Positions 16,876-25,350 of a stretch of 64,000 nucleotides of DNA are shown piece after piece. The stretch's first letter is position 1; the number at the start of each line of letters is the position of its first letter. The DNA is from DAIPKP01 sp964539095 (GTDB taxonomy: Bacteria; Synergistota; Synergistia; Synergistales; Aminiphilaceae). The translations under genes were made by a program, and so were the position numbers. The stretch covers positions 8,566-72,565 of the forward strand of contig CAZIFL010000012.1 in assembly GCA_964539095.1 (NCBI GenBank), read 5' to 3'. The notes under the pieces were generated by a model that was not told where the DNA came from, did not search any database, and saw nothing but the letters and a program-made list of their open reading frames with translations.

Positions 16876-16951
16876 GGGACCTATGCTTTGAGGATATTCG
16901 TTGCACGTGCAAGGCATGCAGATCGCAAGTTCCACGCCAAGGTGGAAAAAT

Positions 16952-17055
16952 TTGACTTCAAAAGAGCTTCGCGATATTATCGCTCTCGAAATCTCTTACA
17001 AAAACAACAATGAAAAATATCCGCACTCCCAAAGGCAAGTTTTTTTTGCCTTTTT
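16952..17055 (+). ncRNA. Candidate short RNA or attenuated leader ahead of the EIIC-EAL gene
   Basis: A good promoter, TTGACT (16952-16957), 17 nt, TATTAT (16975-16980), is followed about 65 nt later by a terminator-like hairpin, AAAGGCAA (17031-17038) with TTGCCTTTTT (17046-17055). Transcription would yield an RNA of roughly 70 nt. It either acts as a small RNA or as an attenuated leader for the gene starting at 17171. An ORF starting ATGAAAAATATC at 17010 lacks a ribosome binding site. The sequence is AT-rich like the gene it precedes. No known RNA family was recognised. Confidence 0.5.
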
Positions 17056-17170
17056 GTGTTGGGGCAGCTTGTCTGTTCTGCTCTGAGTTCTTTGTATCCA
17101 CATGCCTTTTATGTCCATGTGTGGTTTATGACTAATAATCAATTCGTGCAGCGATTAAGGGAGCGGTTTT

Positions 17171-19306
17171 ATGAAGCCTTTAGGCATATTTCGCAAATAT
17201 TTAATCGAATTAAATGATTTTGCCGCAAAAAAACCGATCCTATGCGCTATTCAGAATGGTTTTACATACATGATTCCTCTTGTGCTGCTCGGTTCCATGG
17301 CACTCGTTTTTCTAAGTCTCCCCATAGAGGCGTATCAAAATTTTATGCTCCGTCTATTTGGAGAAGGATGGAAAAATGCCTTTTCCTATGTTCAGGACGG
17401 GACCTCTAACGTTTTTTCGATTGTCCTGGTCATAGCTATCAGCTATTCGTACACCCAGGAATTGAATAGTCGTCAAGATTTTATGGTTCCTATAATGGCT
17501 TCCATCACGGCTCTTGGCTCATACGTTGCCCTTTTGGGGATTAACAAAGCGGGTTTTTCGATTTCCTATTTCGGGGTTATCGGCGTTTTCAATGCTCTTG
17601 TCGTTTCGCTTGCCTCGACCACGTTATTCAGAAAACTGAGCAGCATAAGGATTCTTCGCATAAGGGCTTTTTTTAATGGAGCGAACCCGAATTTCAGTAA
17701 TGTAGTATCGCTTTTTATACCAGCCAGCCTTACGATTGTGATCTTTGCCGGCATCAACGAAGCCCTATGCTCTTTTGTGGGAATAGAGAGTTTCCAGGGC
17801 GCTATTGCGTCCTCTCTCAACAGCGTGTTCGCTCATATAGGATCAGCGTTTTGGCAGGGAATCGTGTTCATTCTGCTCGTCCACGTATACTGGTTTTTTG
17901 GAATACACGGCAGTAACATGCTTGAAACCGTGGCGCAGAATATCTTTGTTCCAGCTCTTCAGACCAATCAAGAACTTGTTTCATTAGGCTTTGCTCCAAC
18001 CGAAATATTTACAAAAACATTTTTCGACACCTTTGTCTTTATGGGCGGATGTGGTTCTGCCCTTTGTCTTGTGCTTGCGATGTTTATTGTGGGCAGGAGC
18101 AAAAGTCACGTAGGCTTGGCAAGAATGTCTCTGGTGCCGGTGCTCTTTAACGTTAACGAGCTTATAATTTTCGGTGTCCCGATAGTTTTAAACCCAATTT
18201 ACCTGATCCCTTTCATATTTGTTCCCTTGATACTGACAACCGTTTCCTTTTTTTTCGTGCGAATTGGTTTTGTCCCGTATACCACAAGTATGGTGGAATG
18301 GACGACGCCTGCTTTGCTTAGCGGGTATGTTGTGACGGGCTCTATCTGGGGAAGCTGCCTGCAGCTTTTGAACCTGGCGCTCGGCACAATATGCTATATC
18401 CCTTTTGTCAGGCTTTCAGTTAAATCGTATGAAGCAAAGAGAGATTTGAACTTAAAGAAAATTTGCGATGCTTTCAGGGCTTTGGAAGAACGTGGCGTAA
18501 CCTCATCACTTATGTCGCGCTCCGATGCCATCGGCGGTATAGCCAGGTCGCTTTCCCTCGATTTCGAATATGATTTGCGAAGGAAAGCCTTTGATCTGCA
18601 TTATCAGCCAATCGTTAATAATGAGGGAAGGGTGGTGTCCGTAGAAGCGTTATTACGCTGGAATCACGAAAGCTATGGCCTTATCAGCCCCCCCTTGGTC
18701 ATTGCACTGGCGGAGGAGGCGGGGTTGATCGACAGGCTTGGCAGCTTGATCTTTGAGAGAGCGTGCGAAGATTTGCGAAAAATGAAAGAGGCTGGTATCC
18801 ACGATGTCACCGCTTCCGTAAACGTGTCAGTTATGCAGCTTGAAAGTGAGGACTTCATGCTGCGCCTTGGTAAAATTATCGCGGATCACGGTATTTGCTT
18901 CACAGACATTGAAATTGAAATTACCGAAAGGTTGTCTTTATCGCGCAGTTTGAAAATCTCTCGTCAAATGGAGAAGATGAACAAGCAGGGCGTTAAGCTT
19001 GCCATGGATGATTTCGGAGCTGGGCACAGCTCTCTTCTCTACTTGAAGGAGTATAATTTTCAGACAATCAAGCTTGATGGTTCCTTGGTGCGTGAAATTA
19101 TAGCCAGCTCTAACTGCAGGGACATCATAGCGTCCGTTATATCCCTTGGAAAAGCCCTTAATTGCCGGGTTGTGGCAGAGTTTGTGGAGGAACAGGAGCA
19201 GAGAGTGATTTTGAGGGAGTTCGGATGCGATTTGTATCAGGGCTATTTGTTCAGTAAGGCCCTGCCCATTGAAGAGGCTCTGAAGTATATTCAAGAGAAT
19301 AGGTAG
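17171..19306 (+). CDS. PTS EIIC (cellobiose/lactose type) fused to EAL c-di-GMP phosphodiesterase
   Basis: 711 residues. Residues 1-420 form a multi-helix PTS EIIC domain: conserved GIHGSN with the sugar-site His near 249, and FNVNELIIFGVPIVLNP. No EIIA or EIIB part is present. Residues about 450-710 are an EAL domain. All catalytic and metal residues are visible: E of EALLRW, N of VNVS, E of EITE, DD of DDFGAG, K of IKLDGS, E of AEFVE, Q of YQGYLF. The protein probably senses a sugar through a transporter-like membrane domain and hydrolyses c-di-GMP accordingly. Codon use is more AT-rich than its neighbours, suggesting transfer. It stands alone between terminators. Transport without EIIB is unlikely. 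Confidence 0.88.
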   Translation: MKPLGIFRKYLIELNDFAAKKPILCAIQNGFTYMIPLVLLGSMALVFLSLPIEAYQNFMLRLFGEGWKNAFSYVQDGTSNVFSIVLVIAISYSYTQELNSRQDFMVPIMASITALGSYVALLGINKAGFSISYFGVIGVFNALVVSLASTTLFRKLSSIRILRIRAFFNGANPNFSNVVSLFIPASLTIVIFAGINEALCSFVGIESFQGAIASSLNSVFAHIGSAFWQGIVFILLVHVYWFFGIHGSNMLETVAQNIFVPALQTNQELVSLGFAPTEIFTKTFFDTFVFMGGCGSALCLVLAMFIVGRSKSHVGLARMSLVPVLFNVNELIIFGVPIVLNPIYLIPFIFVPLILTTVSFFFVRIGFVPYTTSMVEWTTPALLSGYVVTGSIWGSCLQLLNLALGTICYIPFVRLSVKSYEAKRDLNLKKICDAFRALEERGVTSSLMSRSDAIGGIARSLSLDFEYDLRRKAFDLHYQPIVNNEGRVVSVEALLRWNHESYGLISPPLVIALAEEAGLIDRLGSLIFERACEDLRKMKEAGIHDVTASVNVSVMQLESEDFMLRLGKIIADHGICFTDIEIEITERLSLSRSLKISRQMEKMNKQGVKLAMDDFGAGHSSLLYLKEYNFQTIKLDGSLVREIIASSNCRDIIASVISLGKALNCRVVAEFVEEQEQRVILREFGCDLYQGYLFSKALPIEEALKYIQENR

Positions 19307-20141
19307 CCCCCCCAACTCCACTCACAAAGTTTTTCTGCTGAATCCCCTGGAAGCCCTAGGGGGCTCAATGTTATGAAAACATTTATCATGGATGGGTCCC
19401 ATGCCTTCCGGGGTTTTGGTGAAGGCTTTTTTTGGCTTGAGGGTATCCGAATCTGCCATTTCACCGTTACGGTCAAGATTTTTGGAGGAATCGGGGTGCT
19501 TTTTCCGAAAATCTGTCCGCTCCAAAAAGGTTTCAACCGCTGTTTTTCCTCCTCCGCCTTTTGACCCCTTCTTCACAAAGAGAGCGCTTTATGGTATCTT
19601 TCTGGTAACTTCAAGGAGGGGGGCGTTCGGAGTGCATCAGTTTTTCCGCTGATTTCTGCTGCATCATGATATGCACGGGGTGCATACGTTGGTTTTACGT
19701 AGAAAAGAACGCCTTCCCGAAAGAAGTTCCCAGGGGTAACTTCCCGGAGCGGAATATTTCGCTATGCCGGGGATTCTCTTCTTTCGTTTTCTCTCTCCCT
19801 TCATTCTCCTTTGGGGGATGTCGTTTCCCTTTTGCGTAAATCCTTTTCTATAGTTTCGGGGCACCTGTCTGTTTTGGCTCGTGCTGTTCCCTTGGGAAGT
19901 TTTTCCTGTGGGCAATCTTCGTGCGGGGGCCTTTGCTCTGGAGTAACTCCGTGCGATTTTCCGGGAGTTCTTTCATTCTCAGCGGGGGTAGATCTCTTAT
20001 GAGATTTCATGAGGCTCCCCAGCAACCTATGGAGACGAGGAAATCCTTTGGGACAGAGATGCGTTCATGGATTGTGAGCCATGGCCCGAAAAGATGTTCT
20101 AAAGGTTCCGTTTTACGATAGATAGAGGAGATGATGCAGTT
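19307..20141. other. Long intergenic region / possible leader of formate dehydrogenase
   Basis: Over 800 bases without a convincing gene. It contains a short palindrome TATGCAC-GGG-GTGCATA (19670-19686), a hairpin CCCGG-AGCG...CGCT-atg-CCGGG (19743-19771), and an SD-like AAGGAGGGGGG near 19613 followed only by a few sense codons. Open frames on both strands look like noise. A molybdenum-cofactor riboswitch would make sense before formate dehydrogenase, but I could not match its conserved core. Confidence 0.4.
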
Positions 20142-22853
20142 ATGGCAAGCATAAGCGCTACCATGAACAACACAACTATTACTGCCGAGCCGGGTATGAC
20201 CATCCTTCAGGCGGCTCAGGCCAATGGAATTCATATTCCCACCCTCTGCGACCATCCTGCGGTAAGCCCCTTCGGAGCCTGCCGCATCTGTCTGGTGGAG
20301 GCGGAGAACACCCCCAAGCTTCTCCCCTCCTGCACCACCCCCATCGCTCCGGGGATGGTGATTTATACCCATTCTCCCCGGGTTTTAGAGGCCCGGAAGG
20401 CGGTGCTGGAGCTTATTCTTATCCGGCATCCCCTGGACTGCTTCTCCTGCTCCAGCAACGGCAAATGCGAGCTTCAGGATGTAGCCTACGAGCTGGGCAT
20501 TCAAGAGTCCCGTTTTGCGGAGCCCGAAGACACGAACCGTTCCCATCGCCTTGAGGATGCCAACCCCTTTTATGTCCGGGATATGAACAAGTGTATTCTC
20601 TGCGGCCGCTGTGTTCGGGTTTGCGAGGAGCAGGCGCAGTACCACGCCATAGATTTCCAGCAGCGTGGGATCGCCACCTCTATCCAGCCTCCCGTGGGGG
20701 CCACCATGGAAGATTGCGACTGCACCTTCTGTGGCCAGTGCGTCCAGGTTTGCCCCGTGGGGGCTCTCTACGAAAAGCCCTCCCGTCATATGGGGCGCTC
20801 CTGGGACCTGGAGAAGGTTCGCTCCGCCTGCGCCTACTGCGGGGTGGGGTGCGAGCTGGAGATCAACGTGAACCGTAAGACCGGAAAGATCGCCAACGTC
20901 ACCACAGACTATTCCAGCCCTACCGCTCTCAATAAGGGGCGTTCCTGCGTGAAGGGACGTTTTGCCTGGCAGTTTGTGCAGAGCGAGGATCGCCTTACCA
21001 CCCCCCTTATCCGGGAGGGCGAAGGCTTCCGTAAGGCCTCCTGGGACGAAGCTCTCTCTCTGGTGGCGGAAAATCTTATGAGAATCAAAAAAGAACATGG
21101 CAGTGACGCTCTCGGCTTCTTCTCCTCTGCCCGGTGCACCAACGAAGAGAACTATCTCATGCAGCGTCTTGCCCGGGAGATCTTCCAGACCAACAATGTC
21201 GATCACTGTGCCCGGCTCTGCCACAGCGCCACGGTTGCCGGGCTTGCAGAGACGCTCGGCAGTGGTGCCATGACGAACGACTACGGTTCCATCCGAGAGG
21301 CGGACGTGATCCTCATCATAGGCTCCAACACCTCGGAGACCCATCCTGTCATCGCCTCCTTCATCAAGGAGCGCAAGAAGAAGGGGAACTGTACCCTCAT
21401 CGTTTGCGATCCCCGGAAGATCGAAATGGCCAAATATGCGGATATCTACATCTCTCATAAGTGCGGCTCTGATGTGGCCCTCTTTAACGGACTCATGCAC
21501 GTCATCCTTCGGGAGGGGCTTCAGGATGCTTCGTTCGTCGAAAAGCATGTGAATAACTTCGAGAAGCTCAAGGAGATGCTACCGAAGTACACCCCGGAGT
21601 ACGTTTCGGAGATCACCGGGGTTGCCCCCGAACTGATTGAAAAGGCCGCCCGGGCCTATGCCAAAGGACCAAACTCGGCAATCTTCTTCACCATGGGGAT
21701 CACCCAGCACACCACGGGAACCAACAATGTTCGTTCCGCCTCCAATCTTGCCCTGCTCTGCGGCATGCTCGGCCGCCCCGGCACAGGGGTGAACCCTCTG
21801 CGGGGACAGAACAACGTTCAGGGGGCGTGTGACATGGGGTGCCTCCCCAACGTTCTTCCGGGATACCAGAAGGTGGGGAGTCCGGAGGTGCGGCAGAAGG
21901 CGAAGGAGCAGTGGGGGTGCGATCTTCCGGAAAAGCCCGGCCTCACCATGACGGAGCTTATGGGGCAAGCCGGTGAGGGAGGCCTCAAAGGGGTCTACAT
22001 CATGGGCGAAAACGGTATGGTCTCCGAGCCCGACGTGAACCATCTGCGTAAGGCCCTGGATAATCTTGATTTTCTCGTGGTGCAGGATATCTTTCTTACG
22101 GAGACTGCCGCCCTGGCGGATGTGGTGCTCCCCGCCGCAAGCTGGGGGGAGAAGGACGGCACCTATACCAGCACGTGCAGGGTAGTACAGCGGATCCGCA
22201 AGGCCGTGGAGGCTCCCGGAGATGCCCGTCCGGATTGGGAGATCTTTCTGGATCTGGCCCGTCGCCTGGGGGCTTCCTGGGAGGATATGTATTCCCCGGA
22301 GAGCATCTTTACCTCCCTCGCCCGCTTTACCCCGAGCTATGCGGGCATGAACTACCAGCGAATCGAAAAGGAGGTTCTCGCCTGGCCCTGCCCTGCTCTG
22401 AATCATCCGGGAACCCCCATTCTCTACACCTCGGGCTTTCCCAGGGGGCAGGCGGACTTCTCCCCCTGCGAATGGCAGGCCCCCCATGAATGGCCCGATG
22501 AGGAGTATCCCTTCCTCGCCACCACCGGGCGGGTGCTTTACCACTACCACACGGGGAGCATGAGCCGTCGTAGCGCCCCCGCGGAGTTTGTGCGGGAGAT
22601 GTACGTGGAGTTGCATCCCGAAGATGCCCGAAAGATGGGGTGTGCCGAAGGGGAGCCGCTCCGGATTGCCTCCCGTCGGGGGGAGATCACCGGAGCGGCG
22701 AAGATCACCGACAGGGTGCCTCCGGGGATGGTCTTTCTCCCCTTCCATTTTGCGGAGAACCCCGCAAACCGTCTTACCGCCGCAGAGCTTGATCCCACCT
22801 GCAAAATTCCCGGATTCAAGGTAAATGCGGTGCGGGTGGAGAGAATGCTTTAG
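20142..22853 (+). CDS. fdhA: Formate dehydrogenase alpha subunit, NAD(P)-type, cysteine variant
   Basis: 903 residues. The N-terminus is a NuoG-like ferredoxin module: a 2Fe-2S domain (LCDHPAVSPFGACRIC), a His-Cys 4Fe-4S region (HPLDCFSCSSNGKC), then two 4Fe-4S motifs (CILCGRCVRVC and CTFCGQCVQVC). The molybdopterin part starts with ACAYCGVGC and a fourth cluster. The Mo/W ligand is Cys360 in ARLCHSATV, where selenoenzymes have Sec. The C-terminus is a molydopterin-dinucleotide binding domain. It interconverts formate and CO2 with two bis-MGD cofactors. No beta/gamma (FdhB, NuoF-like) subunit is adjacent, so the electron partner lies elsewhere, or the enzyme works with free ferredoxin. A terminator follows at 22917. 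Confidence 0.93.
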   Translation: MASISATMNNTTITAEPGMTILQAAQANGIHIPTLCDHPAVSPFGACRICLVEAENTPKLLPSCTTPIAPGMVIYTHSPRVLEARKAVLELILIRHPLDCFSCSSNGKCELQDVAYELGIQESRFAEPEDTNRSHRLEDANPFYVRDMNKCILCGRCVRVCEEQAQYHAIDFQQRGIATSIQPPVGATMEDCDCTFCGQCVQVCPVGALYEKPSRHMGRSWDLEKVRSACAYCGVGCELEINVNRKTGKIANVTTDYSSPTALNKGRSCVKGRFAWQFVQSEDRLTTPLIREGEGFRKASWDEALSLVAENLMRIKKEHGSDALGFFSSARCTNEENYLMQRLAREIFQTNNVDHCARLCHSATVAGLAETLGSGAMTNDYGSIREADVILIIGSNTSETHPVIASFIKERKKKGNCTLIVCDPRKIEMAKYADIYISHKCGSDVALFNGLMHVILREGLQDASFVEKHVNNFEKLKEMLPKYTPEYVSEITGVAPELIEKAARAYAKGPNSAIFFTMGITQHTTGTNNVRSASNLALLCGMLGRPGTGVNPLRGQNNVQGACDMGCLPNVLPGYQKVGSPEVRQKAKEQWGCDLPEKPGLTMTELMGQAGEGGLKGVYIMGENGMVSEPDVNHLRKALDNLDFLVVQDIFLTETAALADVVLPAASWGEKDGTYTSTCRVVQRIRKAVEAPGDARPDWEIFLDLARRLGASWEDMYSPESIFTSLARFTPSYAGMNYQRIEKEVLAWPCPALNHPGTPILYTSGFPRGQADFSPCEWQAPHEWPDEEYPFLATTGRVLYHYHTGSMSRRSAPAEFVREMYVELHPEDARKMGCAEGEPLRIASRRGEITGAAKITDRVPPGMVFLPFHFAENPANRLTAAELDPTCKIPGFKVNAVRVERML

Positions 22854-22916
22854 GAGCGATCTGCCAGCCTCAGGGTATATCCACATATTCCAAAAGAGCA
22901 TCGATCTTGTTTCCAA

Positions 22917-22962
22917 AAGAAGGCCCCTTCTCCAGCGTTTCCGCCGAGGAAGGGGCCTTTTC
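22917..22962 (+). terminator. Terminator of fdhA
   Basis: AGGCCCCTTC (22921-22930) pairs with GAAGGGGCCT (22949-22958), followed by TTTTCT. Its 3' end runs directly into the decayed solute-binding-protein fragment. Confidence 0.85.
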
Positions 22963-23120
22963 TCGTTGCCGGAGCTTTTGCGGGAGGAATTGAGGAGCTT
23001 CGTTTCATAACCCAAGAGTATCCCCCTTCAACGTCAGCAATGTTGGTGATGCTGATGAGTAAGTCTCGGGGATTGCGGTGGATCTTCTCCAAGGACGTAG
23101 AAGTGTTCTCCTGGGCGAGG
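22961..23120 (+). pseudogene. Decayed copy of a family 3 solute-binding protein gene
   Basis: The DNA here matches the start of the intact gene at 29495: stretches such as CCGGAGCTTTTGCGGGAGG and GGGGATTGCGGTGGAT occur in both in the same order, up to CTGGGCGAGG. The match covers the signal-peptide end to about residue 80 of the intact protein. Frameshifts and a missing stretch near 23075-23095 destroy the frame, and there is no start codon or downstream part. It is a truncated duplicate left next to the chemoreceptor gene. Confidence 0.8.
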
Positions 23121-23151
23121 ATTTCCTCTTCCGCGCTGCTTTTAATCCTGG

Positions 23152-25194
23152 CTACAGCCTTCTTCCCGTGTCGATGGCCTTCGGCAGATTTGCTGAAGTG
23201 TCGTCCATAACAAAGGCTGCGATGCGGCTCTGGAGGTCCGCACTGATTTTGGCGAGAGTCTCTCCCCCCATGGCCACGCGCTCTGCCGCCGTGGCCACCT
23301 CGGCCATCTGACTCCGGAGAGAGTCCGCCACTTTCGAGGAATCGTTAACCTTCCCAGCCATGTCCTGCACCGCCGCAGCGATTTCTTCGCTGGAGGCAGC
23401 CTGCTCCTGTCCTACCGAGGCAAGATCCTGGACGGAGCCGGAAATGTTCTCCAGGGCTTCCATAATGAGGGAGATTTTTTCCGAGACGTTTCGGATGTGC
23501 TCGTCCACGTTCTGGGTGCCTTCCATGTTCCGTTCTGCTCCCTGTTTGACCGAGAGGAGGTCCGAGGCGATGGAACTCGCCAGGTCTGCGATGTTTCCCG
23601 CGGCGTTGTTGGATTCTTCCGCGAGTTTGCGCACTTCTTCCGCTACCACCGCGAAGCCTCGTCCCGCTTCTCCCGCCCGGGCGGCTTCGATGGCGGCGTT
23701 GAGGGCGAGCAGGTTGGTCTGGTCTGCTATGCCCGTGATGGTAACCACGATTTTCTGGATCTGGGCGGCTTTTTCTCCGAGTTCCACCGTGGCTTTAGCG
23801 GATTCTTTCACCCGGAGAATTTGGTCTTTCATGTCCTTTACGGTTTTCTGTACCGCATCCATGCCCGCTTCTCCCGCTTTCCGGGCGGATTCCACTTCGT
23901 TTGCCACTTCGCTGCTTCTTGTGGCTACTGTGGTAGCTCCCGAGGCTACTTCTTCCACGCTGGCGTTGAGTTCCTGCCCGATGGCGGCGATGGTCTCCAT
24001 GGAGTTACCCACGGTCTCCGCTCCGCTCCGGGCCTCTTCCACGCTGGCGTTGGTTTCTTCCGCTACGGCGGAGAAGTCTTCCGCGTTTTGCCCGAGGGTT
24101 TTCGCCACTTCCGCTATAGAGATGATGGTTTCCTTCAGGGCGGTTTCCATTTTATCAAGTCCCTGGACCATGCCGGAGACTTCTTTAAGTTTAACCTTCA
24201 AAAGCCAGGTCTTGGATTCGTCAAAACGTAAATCCAAGTTTCCTCGGGTGCCGAGAATTTCCGTTACCGCTCCTATGGGCTTAGCGATGCTCCGGGCAAA
24301 GAAAAAGGAAATCCCCACGATAATGAGAGCGAGTGCTAGGGAAACTACGAGAATGACGTTGCGCAGAGCTCGCGCCGGAGCAAGAAACTGCTCCCGAGGA
24401 GCGGTGATTGCCACGGCCCAACCGGTAATGGGGGCAGAGGTGTAACAGTTGAACTGATCTCTTCCGTTAAAGAAATACTCTGCGCGCCCGGAATTTCCCC
24501 TCAGAGCGTCCTGCATGGCGAGAGCGTTCTCTTTACTCACCTTGTCGCTCTCCACGGCACCGTTTATTTTTCCAATTACTTCTTGTACGGGGTGGGCCGC
24601 GATGAGTCCCTGCCTGTCAAGAATATACCCGTAGCCCTTCTCTCCCCATTTTACTGCCGTAACTTCCTGGGAGAGAACCTCCAGGGTGACTGTAGCCGCA
24701 AGAACTCCTACAACATTGTTGTCCCGAATAATGGGACTGGCGATGACGAAAATCATATCTCCCGTGGAACGAGAGATGAGGGGATCCGTGACCGTCGCTT
24801 TTTTTTCCCGCACTGCCCGGATGAAATAATCCCTGTCTCCGTAGTTGCCCTCCTCGTTTCGGTTTACGAAATGCCCTCTGCCTTCAAGATCAATAACGAA
24901 AATGTCGAAAAAGTCGTATTCGTTATAAAGAGATGCTAGAGAAGGCTTTATTTCCTCCCAGTTCATAGACTGAACGACATTCATCTCTGCCTGCATTCGA
25001 ATCGCCATAATCAGCTCATGAAGATAGGCATTTATGCGGTTTGCCAGGTCTGAGACGAGGGCATCTCCTTCTTTCCAGGTGGCGTCCATGATGGCTCTTT
25101 CCGAGCGGTTCACGGCAAAAAAACCGATAATTCCTATAGCCGAAAGGGAGACCACAAGAAACAGCGCAATTAACCTTCCACGAAGGGTGTTCAC
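23152..25194 (-). CDS. Methyl-accepting chemotaxis protein with Cache sensor
   Basis: 680 residues. Helix 1 at about 8-28, periplasmic double-Cache sensor at about 35-270 (YDFFDIFVIDLEGRGHFVN, GDRDYFIRAV, GYGYILDRQGLIAAHP), helix 2 at about 278-300. The cytoplasmic signalling domain ends near 665, with the invariant tip IADQTNLLALNAAIEAARAG. The linker after helix 2 only weakly resembles HAMP. It senses a small ligand outside and signals to CheA. Start GTG 25194 has AGAGGAG upstream. No che genes are nearby. The decayed binding-protein fragment lies just past its 3' end; a functional link to that protein is only a guess. Confidence 0.92.
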   Translation of the reverse strand: MNTLRGRLIALFLVVSLSAIGIIGFFAVNRSERAIMDATWKEGDALVSDLANRINAYLHELIMAIRMQAEMNVVQSMNWEEIKPSLASLYNEYDFFDIFVIDLEGRGHFVNRNEEGNYGDRDYFIRAVREKKATVTDPLISRSTGDMIFVIASPIIRDNNVVGVLAATVTLEVLSQEVTAVKWGEKGYGYILDRQGLIAAHPVQEVIGKINGAVESDKVSKENALAMQDALRGNSGRAEYFFNGRDQFNCYTSAPITGWAVAITAPREQFLAPARALRNVILVVSLALALIIVGISFFFARSIAKPIGAVTEILGTRGNLDLRFDESKTWLLKVKLKEVSGMVQGLDKMETALKETIISIAEVAKTLGQNAEDFSAVAEETNASVEEARSGAETVGNSMETIAAIGQELNASVEEVASGATTVATRSSEVANEVESARKAGEAGMDAVQKTVKDMKDQILRVKESAKATVELGEKAAQIQKIVVTITGIADQTNLLALNAAIEAARAGEAGRGFAVVAEEVRKLAEESNNAAGNIADLASSIASDLLSVKQGAERNMEGTQNVDEHIRNVSEKISLIMEALENISGSVQDLASVGQEQAASSEEIAAAVQDMAGKVNDSSKVADSLRSQMAEVATAAERVAMGGETLAKISADLQSRIAAFVMDDTSANLPKAIDTGRRL

Positions 25195-25350
25195 AAAATC
25201 ACTCCTCTTTGCAATCGTTTAATTTTACGAGTTAAGATAGAATCCTTTAGAAAAATATGCCTTAATCATCAAGCCGCCCATGAAATTTTTGTTGCTTTTA
25301 TATATGTTTGGCGATTTTGGCCTCCTCTCTTTCGGGAAAAGAATAAAGGG

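Noticed and set aside
17010..17135. Leader peptide starting ATGAAAAATATC
   Set aside because: No ribosome binding site; it overlaps the terminator hairpin and shows no codon pattern of an attenuation peptide.
19322..19576. Minus-strand 84-codon frame after the EIIC-EAL gene
   Set aside because: No binding site or family resemblance; Pro/Lys-rich noise.
19740..19800. Molybdenum-cofactor riboswitch before fdhA
   Set aside because: A hairpin is present, but the conserved core of the Moco motif could not be matched by eye.
21219..21221. Selenocysteine in formate dehydrogenase
   Set aside because: The metal-ligand codon is TGC (Cys), not TGA, so no SECIS element is needed.
23497..24445. Long plus-strand frames inside the chemoreceptor gene
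   Set aside because: Antisense shadows of the repetitive, GC-rich signalling domain.
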